Assembly: GCA_027574665.1 (NCBI GenBank)
Contig: CM050659.1
Span: 16,965,001 to 17,029,000, forward strand
Source: Rhynochetos jubatus
Lineage: Eukaryota; Chordata; Aves; Eurypygiformes; Rhynochetidae
DNA: 64,000 nt
Direction of reading: 5' to 3'
Part shown: positions 49,201 to 60,330 of the stretch, piece by piece
Layout: each line of letters begins with the position of its first letter
How positions within the stretch are numbered: position 1 is the stretch's first letter
Notes under the pieces: model-generated
Seen by the model: only the letters and a program-made list of their open reading frames with translations
Told to the model about the DNA's origin: nothing
The model's database searches: none
Position numbers and translations under genes: made by a program

Positions 49201-52200
49201 TCTAGGGTTAGGGTTAGGGTTAGGGTCCGGAGAACCAGAAAGCCCACAGCTCCAGGGATAATTGGGATTGCAAAGGCCTGCCAAGAGCAGCACGACACTG
49301 CACAGACATGGCTCCATCCCCTGCTTTCCTAGACAGAACCCGGGGGGGGCCGTGGCGGGAAACCGCGGTCGGCAACTTCTAGGGTTAGGGTTAGGGTGCG
49401 GAGAACCAGAAAGCCCACAGCTCCAGGGATAATTGGGATTGCAAAGGCCTGCCAAGAGGAGCACGACACTGCACAGACATGGCTCCTTCCCCTGCTTTCC
49501 TAGCCAGAACCCAGGGGGGGCTGTGGCCGGAAACCGCGGTCGGCAACTTCTAGGGTTAGGGTTAGGGTTAGGGTCCGGAGAACCAGAAAGCCCACAGCTC
49601 CAGGGATAATTGGGATTGCAAAGGCCTGCCAAGAGGAGCACGACACTGCACAGACATGGCTCCTTCCCCAGCTTTCCTAGCCAGAACCCAGGGGGGGCCT
49701 TCGCCGGAAACCGCGGTCGGCAACTTCTAGGGTTAGGGTTAGGGTTAGGGTCCGGAGAACCAGAAAGCCCACAGCTCCAGGGATAATTGGGATTGCAAAG
49801 GCCTGCCAAGAGGAGCACGACACTGCACAGACATGGCTCCTTCCCCTGCTTTCCTAGCCAGAACCCGGGGGGGGCCGTGGCCGGAAACCGCGGTCGGCAA
49901 CTTCTAGGGTTAGGGTTAGGGTTAGGGTCCGGAGAACCAGAAAGCCCACAGCTCCAGGGATAATTGGGATTGCAAAGGCCTGCCAAGAGGAGCACGACAC
50001 TGCACAGACATGGCTCCTTCCCCTGCTTTCCTAGCCAGAACCCGGGGCAGGCCGTGGCCGGAAACCGCGGTCGGCAACTTCTAGGGTTAGGGTTAGGGTT
50101 AGGGTCCGGAGAACCAGAAAGCCCACAGCTCCAGGGATAATTGGGATTGCAAAGGCCTGCCAAGAGGAGCACGACACTGCACAGACATGGCTCCTTCCCC
50201 AGCTTTCCTAACCAGAACCCAGGGGGGGCCATGCCCGGAAACTGCGGTCGGCAACTTCTAGGGTTAGGGTTAGGGTTAGGGTCCGGAGAACCAGAAAGCC
50301 CACAGCTCCAGGGATAATTGGGATTGCAAAGGCCTGCCAAGAGGAGCACGACACTGCACCGAAATGGCTCCCTCCCCAGCTTTCCTAGCCAGAACTCAGG
50401 GGGGGCCGTGGCCGGAAACCGCGGTCGGCAACTTCTAGGGTTAGGGTTAGGGTTAGGGTCCGGAGAACCAGAAAGCCCACAGCTCCAGGGATAATTGGGA
50501 TTGCAAAGGCCTGCCAAGAGGAGCACGACACTGCACAGACATGGCTCCTTCCCCAGCTTTCCTAGCCAGAACCCAGGGGGGGCCGTGGCCGGAAACCGCG
50601 GTCGGCAACTTCTAGGGTTAGGGTTAGGGTTAGGGTCCGGAGAACCAGAAAGCCCACAGCTCCAGGGATAATTGGGATTGCAAAGGCCTGCCAAGAGGAG
50701 CACGACACTGCACAGACATGGCTCCTTCCCCTGCTTTCCTAGGCAGAACCCGGGGGGGGCCGTGGCCGGAAACCACGGTCGGCAACTTCTAGGGTTAGGG
50801 TTAGGGTTAGGGTCCGGAGAACCAGAAAGCCCACAGCTCCAGGGATAATTGGGATTGCAAAGGCCTGCCAAGAGGAGCACGACACTGCACAGACATGGCT
50901 CCTTCCCCTGCTTTCCTAGCCAGAACCCAGGGGGGGCCATGCCCGGAAACCGCGGTCGGCAACTTCTAGGGTTAGGGTTAGGGTTAGGGTCCGGAGAACC
51001 AGAAAGCCCACAGCTCCAGGGATAATTGGGATTGCAAAGGCCTGCCAAGAGGAGCACGACACTGCACAGACATGGCTCCTTCCCCAGCTTTCCTAGCCAG
51101 AACCCGGGGGGGGCCGTGGCCGGAAACCGCGGTCGGCAAATTCTAGGGTTAGGGTTAGGGTTAGGGTGCGGAGAACCAGAAAGCCCACAGCTCCAGGGAT
51201 AATTGGGATTGCAAAGGCCTGCCAAGAGGAGCACGACACTGCACAGACATGGCTCCTTCCCCAGCTTTCCTAGCCAGAACCCAGGGCAGGCCGTGGCCGG
51301 AAACCGCGGTCGGCAACTTCTAGGGTTAGGGTTAGGGTTAGGGTCCGGAGAACCAGAAAGCCCACAGCTCCAGGGATAATTGGGATTGCAAAGGCCTGCC
51401 AAGAGGAGCACGACACTGCACAGACATGGCTCCTTCCCCTGCTTTCCTAGCCAGAACCCAGGGGGGGCCTTCGCCGGAAACCGCGGTTGGCAACTTCTAG
51501 GGTTAGGGTTAGGGTTAGGGTCCGGAGAACCAGAAAGCCCACAGCTCCAGGGATAATTGGGATTGCAAAGGCCTGCCAAGAGGAGCACGACACTGCACAG
51601 ACATGGCTCCTTCCCCTGCTTTCCTAGCCAGAACCCGGGGGGGGCCGTGCCCGGAAACCGCGGTCGGCAACTTCTAGGGTTAGGGTTAGGGTTAGGGTCC
51701 GGAGAAGCAGAAAGCCCACAGCTCCAGGGATAATTGGGATTGCAAAGGCCTGCCAAGAGGAGCACGACACTGCACAGACATGGCTCCTTCCCCAGCTTTC
51801 CTAGCCAGAACCCGGGGGGGGCCGTGGCCGGAAACCGCGGTCGGCAACTTCTAGGGTTAGGGTTAGGGTTAGGGTGCGGAGAACCAGAAAGCCCACAGCT
51901 CCAGGGATAATTGGGATTGCAAAGGCCTGCCAAGAGGAGCACGACACTGTAAAGACATGGCTCCTTCCCCAGCTTTCCTAGAGAGAACCCAGGGGGGGCC
52001 ATATCCAGAAACAGCGGTCGGCAACTTCTAGTGTTAGGGTTAGGGTCCAGAGAACCAGAAAGCCCACAGCTCCAGGGATAATTGGGATTGCAAAGGCCTG
52101 CCAAGAGGAGCACGACACTGCACAGACATGGCTCCTTCCCCTGCTTTCCTAGCCAGAACCCAGGGGGGGCCGTGGCCGGAAACCGCGGTCGGCAACTTCT

Positions 52201-54930
52201 AGGGTTAGGGTTAGGGTTAGGGTCCGGAGAACCAGAAAGCCCACAGCTCCAGGGATAATTGGGATTGCAAAGGCCTGCCAAGAGGAGCACGACACTGCAC
52301 AGACATGGCTCCATCCCCTGCTTTCCTAGACAGAACCCGGGGGGGGCCGTGGCGGGAAACCGCGGTCGGCAACTTCTAGGGTTAGGGTTAGGGTGCGGAG
52401 AACCAGAAAGCCCACAGCTCCAGGGATAATTGGGATTGCAAAGGCCTGCCAAGAGGAGCACGACACTGCACAGACATGGCTCCTTCCCCTGCTTTCCTAG
52501 CCAGAACCCAGGGGGGGCTGTGGCCGGAAAACGCGGTCGGCAACTTCTAGGGTTAGGGTTAGGGTTAGGGTCCGGAGAACCAGAAAGCCCACAGCTCCAG
52601 GGATAATTGGGATTGCAAAGGCCTGCCAAGAGGAGCACGACACTGCACAGACATGGCTCCTTCCCCAGCTTTCCTAGCCAGAACCCAGGGCAGGCCGTGG
52701 CCGGAAACCGCGGTCGGCAACTTCTAGGGTTAGGGTTAGGGTTAGGGTCCGGAGAACCAGAAAGCCCACAGCTCCAGGGATAATTGGGATTGCAAAGGCC
52801 TGCCAAGAGGAGCACGACACTGCACAGACATGGCTCCTTCCCCAGCTTTCCTAGCCAGAACCCAGGGCAGGCCGTGGCCGGAAACCGCGGTCGGCAACTT
52901 CTAGGGTTAGGGTTAGGGTTAGGGTCCGGAGAACCAGAAAGCCCACAGCTCCAGGGATAATTGGGATTGCAAAGGCCTGCCAAGAGGAGCACGACACTGC
53001 ACAGACATGGCTCCTTCCCCTGCTTTCCTAGCCAGAACCCGGGGGGGGCCGTGGCCGGAAACCGCGGTCGGCAACTTCTAGGGTTAGGGTTAGGGTTAGG
53101 GTCCGGAGAACCAGAAAGCCCACAGCTCCAGGGATAATTGGGATTGCAAAGGCCTGCCAAGAGGAGCACGACACTGCACAGACATGGCTCCTTCCCCTGC
53201 TTTCCTAGCCAGAACCCGGGGCAGGCCGTGGCCGGAAACCGCGGTCGGCAACTTCTAGGGTTAGGGTTAGGGTTAGGGTCCGGAGAACCAGAAAGCCCAC
53301 AGCTCCAGGGATAATTGGGATTGCAAAGGCCTGCCAAGAGGAGCACGACACTGCACAGACATGGCTCCTTCCCCAGCTTTCCTAACCAGAACCCAGGGGG
53401 GGCCATGCCCGGAAACTGCGGTCGGCAACTTCTAGGGTTAGGGTTAGGGTTAGGGTCCGGAGAACCAGAAAGCCCACAGCTCCAGGGATAATTGGGATTG
53501 CAAAGGCCTGCCAAGAGGAGCACGACACTGCACCGAAATGGCTCCCTCCCCAGCTTTCCTAGCCAGAACTCAGGGGGGGCCGTGGCCGGAAACCGCGGTC
53601 GGCAACTTCTAGGGTTAGGGTTAGGGTTAGGGTCCGGAGAACCAGAAAGCCCACAGCTCCAGGGATAATTGGGATTGCAAAGGCCTGCCAAGAGGAGCAC
53701 GACACTGCACAGACATGGCTCCTTCCCCAGCTTTCCTAGGCAGAACCCGGGGGGGGCCGTGGCCGGAAACCACGGTCGGCAACTTCTAGGGTTAGGGTTA
53801 GGGTTAGGGTCCGGAGAACCAGAAAGCCCACAGCTCCAGGGATAATTGGGATTGCAAAGGCCTGCCAAGAGGAGCACGACACTGCACAGACATGGCTCCT
53901 TCCCCTGCTTTCCTAGCCAGAACCCAGGGGGGGCCATGCCCGGAAACCGCGGTCGGCAACTTCTAGGGTTAGGGTTAGGGTTAGGGTCCGGAGAACCAGA
54001 AAGCCCACAGCTCCAGGGATAATTGGGATTGCAAAGGCCTGCCAAGAGGAGCACGACACTGCACAGACATGGCTCCTTCACCAGCTTTCCTAGCCAGAAC
54101 CCGGGGGGGGCCGTGGCCGGAAACCGCGGTCGGCAAATTCTAGGGTTAGGGTTAGGGTTAGGGTCCGGAGAACCAGAAAGCCCACAGCTCCAGGGATAAT
54201 TGGGATTGCAAAGGCCTGCCAAGAGGAGCACGACACTGCACAGACATGGCTCCTTCCCCAGCTTTCCTAGCCAGAACCCAGGGCAGGCCGTGGCCGGAAA
54301 CCGCGGTCGGCAACTTCTAGGGTTAGGGTTAGGGTTAGGGTCCGGAGAACCAGAAAGCCCACAGCTCCAGGGATAATTGGGATTGCAAAGGCCTGCCAAG
54401 AGGAGCACGACACTGCACAGACATGGCTCCTTCCCCTGCTTTCCTAGCCAGAACCCAGGGGGGGCCTTCGCCGGAAACCGCGGTCGGCAACTTCTAGGGT
54501 TAGGGTTAGGGTTAGGGTCCGGAGAACCAGAAAGCCCACAGCTCCAGGGATAATTGGGATTGCAAAGGCCTGCCAAGAGGAGCACGACACTGCACAGACA
54601 TGGCTCCTTCCCCTGCTTTCCTAGCCAGAACCCGGGGGGGGCCGTGGCCGGAAACCGCGGTCGGCAACTTCTAGGGTTAGGGTTAGGGTTAGGGTCCGGA
54701 GAAGCAGAAAGCCCACAGCTCCAGGGATAATTGGGATTGCAAAGGCCTGCCAAGAGGAGCACGACACTGCACAGACATGGCTCCTTCCCCAGCTTTCCTA
54801 GCCAGAACCCGGGGGGGGCCGTGGCCGGAAACCGCGGTCGGCAACTTCTAGGGTTAGGGTTAGGGTTAGGGTGCGGAGAACCAGAAAGCCCACAGCTCCA
54901 GGGATAATTGGGATTGCAAAGGCCTGCCAA
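49200..54930 (+). repeat. About 3.0-kb (17-monomer) tandem duplication with single-monomer gain and loss
   Basis: Copy A is about 49200-51930 and copy B about 52200-54930. GCTCCATCCCC (49311 and 52308) and GCCTTCGCC (51467 and 54464) are 2997 bp apart, but markers between them, CCTAACCAG (50209 and 53383) and CACCGAAATGG (50359 and 53533), are 3174 bp apart. Copy B therefore gained one 177-bp monomer (two successive CAGGGCAGG units near 52690 and 52866) and later lost one (the canonical unit near 50570 has no partner). GTGCGGAG at 51874 and 54871 marks the right end. Confidence 0.87.
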
Positions 54931-57180
54931 GAGGAGCACGACACTGCACAGACATGGCTCCTTCCCCAGCTTTCCTAGCCAGAACCCGGGGGGGGCCGTG
55001 GCCGGAAACCGCGGTCGGCAACTTCTAGGGTTAGGGTTAGGGTTAGGGTCCGGAGAACCAGAAAGCCCACAGCTCCAGGGATAATTGGGATTGCAAAGGC
55101 CTGCCAAGAGGAGCACGACACTGCACAGACATGGCTCCTTCCCCTGCTTTCCTAGCCAGAACCCAGGGGGGGCCGTGGGCGGAAACCGCGGTCGGCAACT
55201 TCTAGGGTTAGGGTTAGGGTTAGGGTCCGGAGAACCAGAAAGCCCACAGCTCCAGGGATAATTGGGATTGCAAAGGCCTGCCAAGAGGAGCACGACACTG
55301 CACTGACATGGCTCCTTCCCCAGCTTTCCTAGCCAGAACGCAGGAGGGGCCATGCCCGGAAACCGCGGTCGGCAACTTCTAGGGTTAGGGTTAGGGTTAG
55401 GGTCCGGAGAACCAGAAAGCCCACAGCTCCAGGGATAATTGGGATTGCAAAGGCCTGCCAAGAGGAGCACGACACTGCACAGACATGGCTCCTTCCCCTG
55501 CTTTCCTAGACAGAACCCGGGGGGGGCCGTGGCGGGAAACCGCGGTTGGCAACTTCTAGGGTTAGGGTTAGGGTTAGGGTGCGGAGAACCAGAAAGCCCA
55601 CAGCTCCAGGGATAATTGGGATTGCAAAGGCCTGCCAAGAGGAGCACGACACTGCACAGACATGGCTCCTTCCCCAGCTTTCCTAGCCAGAACCCAGGGC
55701 AGGCCGTGGCCGGAAACCGCGGTCGGCAACTTCTAGGGTTAGGGTTAGGGTTAGGGTCCGGAGAACCAGAAAGCCCACAGCTCCAGGGATAATTGGGATT
55801 GCAAAGGCCTGCCAAGAGGAGCACGACACTGCACAGACATGGCTCCTTCCCCTGCTTTCCTAGCCAGAACCCAGGGGGGGCCATGGCCGGAAACCGCGGT
55901 CGGCAACTTCTAGGGTTAGGGTTAGGGTTAGGGTCCGGAGAACCAGAAAGCCCACAGCTCCAGGGATAATTGGGATTGCAAAGGCCTGCCAAGAGGAGCA
56001 CGACACTGCACAGACATGGCTCCTTCCCCAGCTTTCCTAGCCAGAACCCAGGGCAGGCCGTGGCCGGAAACCGCGGTCGGCAACTTCTAGGGTTAGGGTT
56101 AGGGTTAGGGTCCGGAGAACCAGAAAGCCCACAGCTCCAGGGATAATTGGGATTGCAAAGGCCTGCCAAGAGGAGCACGACACTGCACCGACATGGCTCC
56201 TTCCCCTGCTTTCCTAGACAGAACCCGGGGGGGGCCGTGGCGGGAAACCGCGGTCGGCAACTTCTAGGGTTAGGGTTAGGGTGCGGAGAACCAGAAAGCC
56301 CACAGCTCCAGGGATAATTGGGATTGCAAAGGCCTGCCAAGAGGAGCACGACACTGCACAGACATGGCTCCTTCCCCTGCTTTCCTAGCCAGAACCCAGG
56401 GGGGGCTGTGGCCGGAAAACGCGGTCGGCAACTTCTAGGGTTAGGGTTAGGGTTAGGGTCCGGAGAACCAGAAAGCCCACAGCTCCAGGGATAATTGGGA
56501 TTGCAAAGGCCTGCCAAGAGGAGCACGACACTGCACAGACATGGCTCCTTCCCCTGCTTTCCTAGCCAGAACCCAGGGCAGGCCGTGGCCGGAAACCGCG
56601 GTCGGCAACTTCTAGGGTTAGGGTTAGGGTCCGGAGAACCAGAAAGCCCACAGCTCCAGGGATAATTGGGATTGCAAAGGCCTGCCAAGAGTAGCACGAC
56701 ACTGCACAGACATGGCTCCTTCCCCTGCTTTCCTAGCCAGAACCCAGGGTGGGCCGTGGCCAGAAACTGCGGTCGGCAACTTCTAGGGTTAGGGTTAGGG
56801 TTAGGGTCCGGAGAACCAGAAAGCCCACAGCTCCAGGGATAATTGGGATTGCAAAGGCCTGCCAAGAGGAGCACGACACTGCACAGACATGGCTCCTTCC
56901 CCTGCTTTCCTAGCCAGAACCCAGGGGGGGCCATGCCCGGAAACCGCGGTCGGCAACTTCTAGGGTTAGGGTTAGGGTTAGGGTCCGGAGAACCAGAAAG
57001 CCCACAGCTCCAGGGATAATTGGGATTGCAAAGGCCTGCCAAGAGGAGCACGACACTGCACAGACATGGCTCCTTCCCCTGCTTTCCTAGCCAGAACCCA
57101 GGGGGGGCCGTGGCTGGAAACCGCGGTCGGCAACTTCTAGGGTTAGGGTTAGGGTTAGGGTCCGGAGAACCAGAAAGCCC
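54931..57180 (+). repeat. Main array segment of 177-bp monomers
   Basis: About 13 monomers. GTGGCGGGAAACC recurs near 55531 and 56239, followed each time by GTGCGGAG, and the marker group also occurs near 49356 and 52346, so pieces of the 3.0-kb block are scattered here. 171-bp units lie near 56270 and 56620. No gene is seen. Confidence 0.9.
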
Positions 57181-60100
57181 ACAGCTCCAGGGATAATTGG
57201 GATTGCAAAGGCCTGCCAAGAGGAGCACGACACTGCACAGACATGGCTCCTTCCCCAGCTTTCCTAGCCAGAACCCAGGGGGGGCCGTGGCCGGAAACCG
57301 CGGTCGGCAACTTCTAGGGTTAGGGTTAGGGTTAGGGTCCGGAGAACCAGAAAGCCCACAGCTCCAGGGATAATTGGGATTGCAAAGGCCTGCCAAGAGG
57401 AGCACGACACTGCACAGATATGGCTCCTTCCCCTGCTTTCCTAGGCAGAACCCGGGGGGGGCCGTGGCCGGAAACCGCGGTCGGCAACTTCTAGGGTTAG
57501 GGTTAGGGTTAGGGTCCGGAGAACCAGAAAGCCCACAGCTCCAGGGATAATTGGGATTGCAAAGGCCTGCCAAGAGGAGCACGACACTGCGCAGACATGG
57601 CTCCTTCCCCAGCTTTCCTAGCCAGAACCCAGGAGAGGCCATGCCCGGAAACCGCGGTCGGCAACTTCTAGGGTTAGGGTTAGGGTCCGGAGAAGCAGAA
57701 AGCCCACAGCTCCAGGGATAATTGGGATTGCAAAGGCCTGCCAAGAGGAGCACGACACTGCACAGACATGGCTCCTTCCCCAGCTTTCCTAGCCAGAACC
57801 CAGGGCAGGCCGTGGCCGGAAACCGCGGTCGGCAACTTCTAGGGTTAGGGTTAGGGTTAGGGTCCGGAGAACCAGAAAGCCCACAGCTCCAGGGATAATT
57901 GGGATTACAAAGGCCTGCCAAGAGGAGCACGACACTGCACAGACATGGCTCCTTCCCCTGCTTTCCTAGCCAGAACCCAGGGGGGGCCGTGGCCGGAAAC
58001 CGCGGTCGGCAACTTCTAGGGTTAGGGTTAGGGTTAGGGTCCGGAGAACCAGAAAGCCCACAGCTCCAGGGATAATTGGGATTGCAAAGGCCTGCCAAGA
58101 GGAGCACGACACTGCACAGACATGGCTCCTTCCCCTGCTTTCCTAGCCAGAACCCAGGGGGGGCCGTGGCCGGAAACCGCGGTCGGCAACTTCTAGGGTT
58201 AGGGTTAGGGTTAGGGTCCGGAGAACCAGAAAGCCCACAGCTCCAGGGATAATTGGGATTGCAAAGGCCTGCGAAGAGGAGCACGACACTGCACAGACAT
58301 GGCTCCTTCCCCTGCTTTCCTAGCCAGAACCCAGAGGGGGCCGTGGCCGGAAACCGCGGTCGGCAACTTCTAGGGTTAGGGTTAGGGTTAGGGTCCGGAG
58401 AACCAGAAAGCCCACAGCTCCAGGGATAATTGGGATTGCAAAGGCCTGCCAAGAGGAGCACGACAGTGCACCGACATGGCTCCTTCCCCTGCTTTCCTAG
58501 CCAGAACCCAGGGTGGGCCGTGGCTGGAAACCGCGGTCGGCAGCTTCTAGGGTTAGGGTTAGGGTCCGGAGAACCAGAAAGCCCACAGCTCCAGGGATAA
58601 TTGGGATTGCAAAGGCCTGCCAAGAGGAGCACGACACTGCACAGACATGGCTCCTTCCCCTGCTTTCCTAGCCAGAACCCAGGGGGGGCCGTGGCCGGAA
58701 ACCGCGGTCGGCAACTTCTAGGGTTAGGGTTAGGGTTAGGGTCCGGAGAACCAGAAAGCCCACAGCTCCAGGGATAATTGGGATTGCAAAGGCCTGCCAA
58801 GAGGAGCACGACACTGCACAGACATGGCTCCTTCCCCAGCTTTCCTAGCCAGAACCCAGGGGTTGCCGTGGCCGGAAACCGCGGTCGGCAACTTCTAGGG
58901 TTAGGGTTAGGGTTAGGGTCCGGAGAACCAGAAAGCCCACAGCTCCAGGGATAATTGGGATTGCAAAGGCCTGCCAAGAGGAGCACGACACTGCACAGAC
59001 ATGGCTCCTTCCCCTGCTTTCCTAGCCAGAACCCGGGGGGGGCCGTGGCCGGAAACCGCGGTCGGCAACTTCTAGGGTTAGGGTTAGGGTTAGGGTCCGG
59101 AGAACCAGAAAGCCCACAGCTCCAGGGATAATTGGGATTGCAAAGGCCTGCCAAGAGGAGCACGACACTGCACAGACATGGCTCCTTCCCCTGCTTTCCT
59201 AGCCAGAACCCGGGAGGGGCCGTGGCCGGAAACCGCGGTCGGCAACTTCTAGGGTTAGGGTTAGGGTTAGGGTCCGGAGAACCAGAAAGCCCACAGCTCC
59301 AGGGATAATTGGTATTGCAAAGTCCTGCCAAGAGGAGCACGACACTGCACCGACATGGCTCCTTCCCCTGCTTTCGTAGCCAGAACCCGGGGGGGGCCGT
59401 GGCCGGAAACCGCGGTCGGCAACTTCTAGGGTTAGGGTTAGGGTTAGGGTCCGGAGAACCAGAAAGCCCACAGCTCCAGGGATAATTGGGATTGCAAAGG
59501 CCTGCCAAGAGGAGCACGACACTGCACAGACATGGCTCCTTCCCCATCTTTCCTAGCCAGAACCCGGGGGGGGCCGTGGCCGGAAACCGCGGTCGGCAAC
59601 TTCTAGGGTTAGGGTTAGGGTTAGGGTCCGGAGAACCAGAAAGCCCACAGCTCCAGGGATAATTGGGATTGCAAAGGCCTGCCAAGAGGAGCACGACACT
59701 GCACAGACATGGCTCCTTCCCCTGCTTTCCTAGCCAGAACCCAGGGGGGGCCATGCCCGGAAACCGCGGTCGGCAACTTCTAGGGTTAGGGTTAGGGTTA
59801 GGGTCCGGAGAACCAGAAAGCCCACAGCTCCAGGGATAATTGGGATTGCAAAGGCCTGCCAAGAGGAGCACGACACTGCACAGACATGGCTCCTTCCCCA
59901 GCTTTCCTAGCCAGAACCCAGGGGTTGCCGTGGCCGGAAACCACGGTTGGCAACTTCTAGGGTTAGGGTTAGGGTTAGGGTCCGGAGAACCAGAAAGCCC
60001 ACAGCTCCAGGGATAATTGGGATTGCAAAGGCCTGCCAAGAGGAGCACGACACTGCACAGACATGGCTCCTTCCCCTGCTTTCCTAGGCAGAACCCGGGG

Positions 60101-60330
60101 GGGGCCGTGGCCGGAAACCGCGGTCGGCAACTTCTAGGGTTAGGGTTAGGGTTAGGGTCCGGAGAACCAGAAAGCCCACAGCTCCAGGGATAATTGGGAT
60201 TGCAAAGGCCTGCCAAGAGGAGCACGACACTGCGCAGACATGGCTCCTTCCCCAGCTTTCCTAGCCAGAACCCAGGGGAGGCCATGCCCGGAAACCGCGG
60301 TCGGCAACTTCTAGGGTTAGTGTTAGGGTT
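57180..60330 (+). repeat. Segment with a partial 2643-bp duplication
   Basis: CCTAGGCAGAACC (57440 and 60083) followed one monomer later by CTGCGCAGACATGG (about 57588 and 60231) and AGGCCATGCCC (about 57637 and 60280) recur 2643 bp apart. The monomers between do not all match, so only a few units around each site appear to be shared. Other variants are ACAGTGCACC near 58465, GGTATTGCAAAGTCC near 59312 and TTTCGTAGCC near 59373. Confidence 0.6.
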
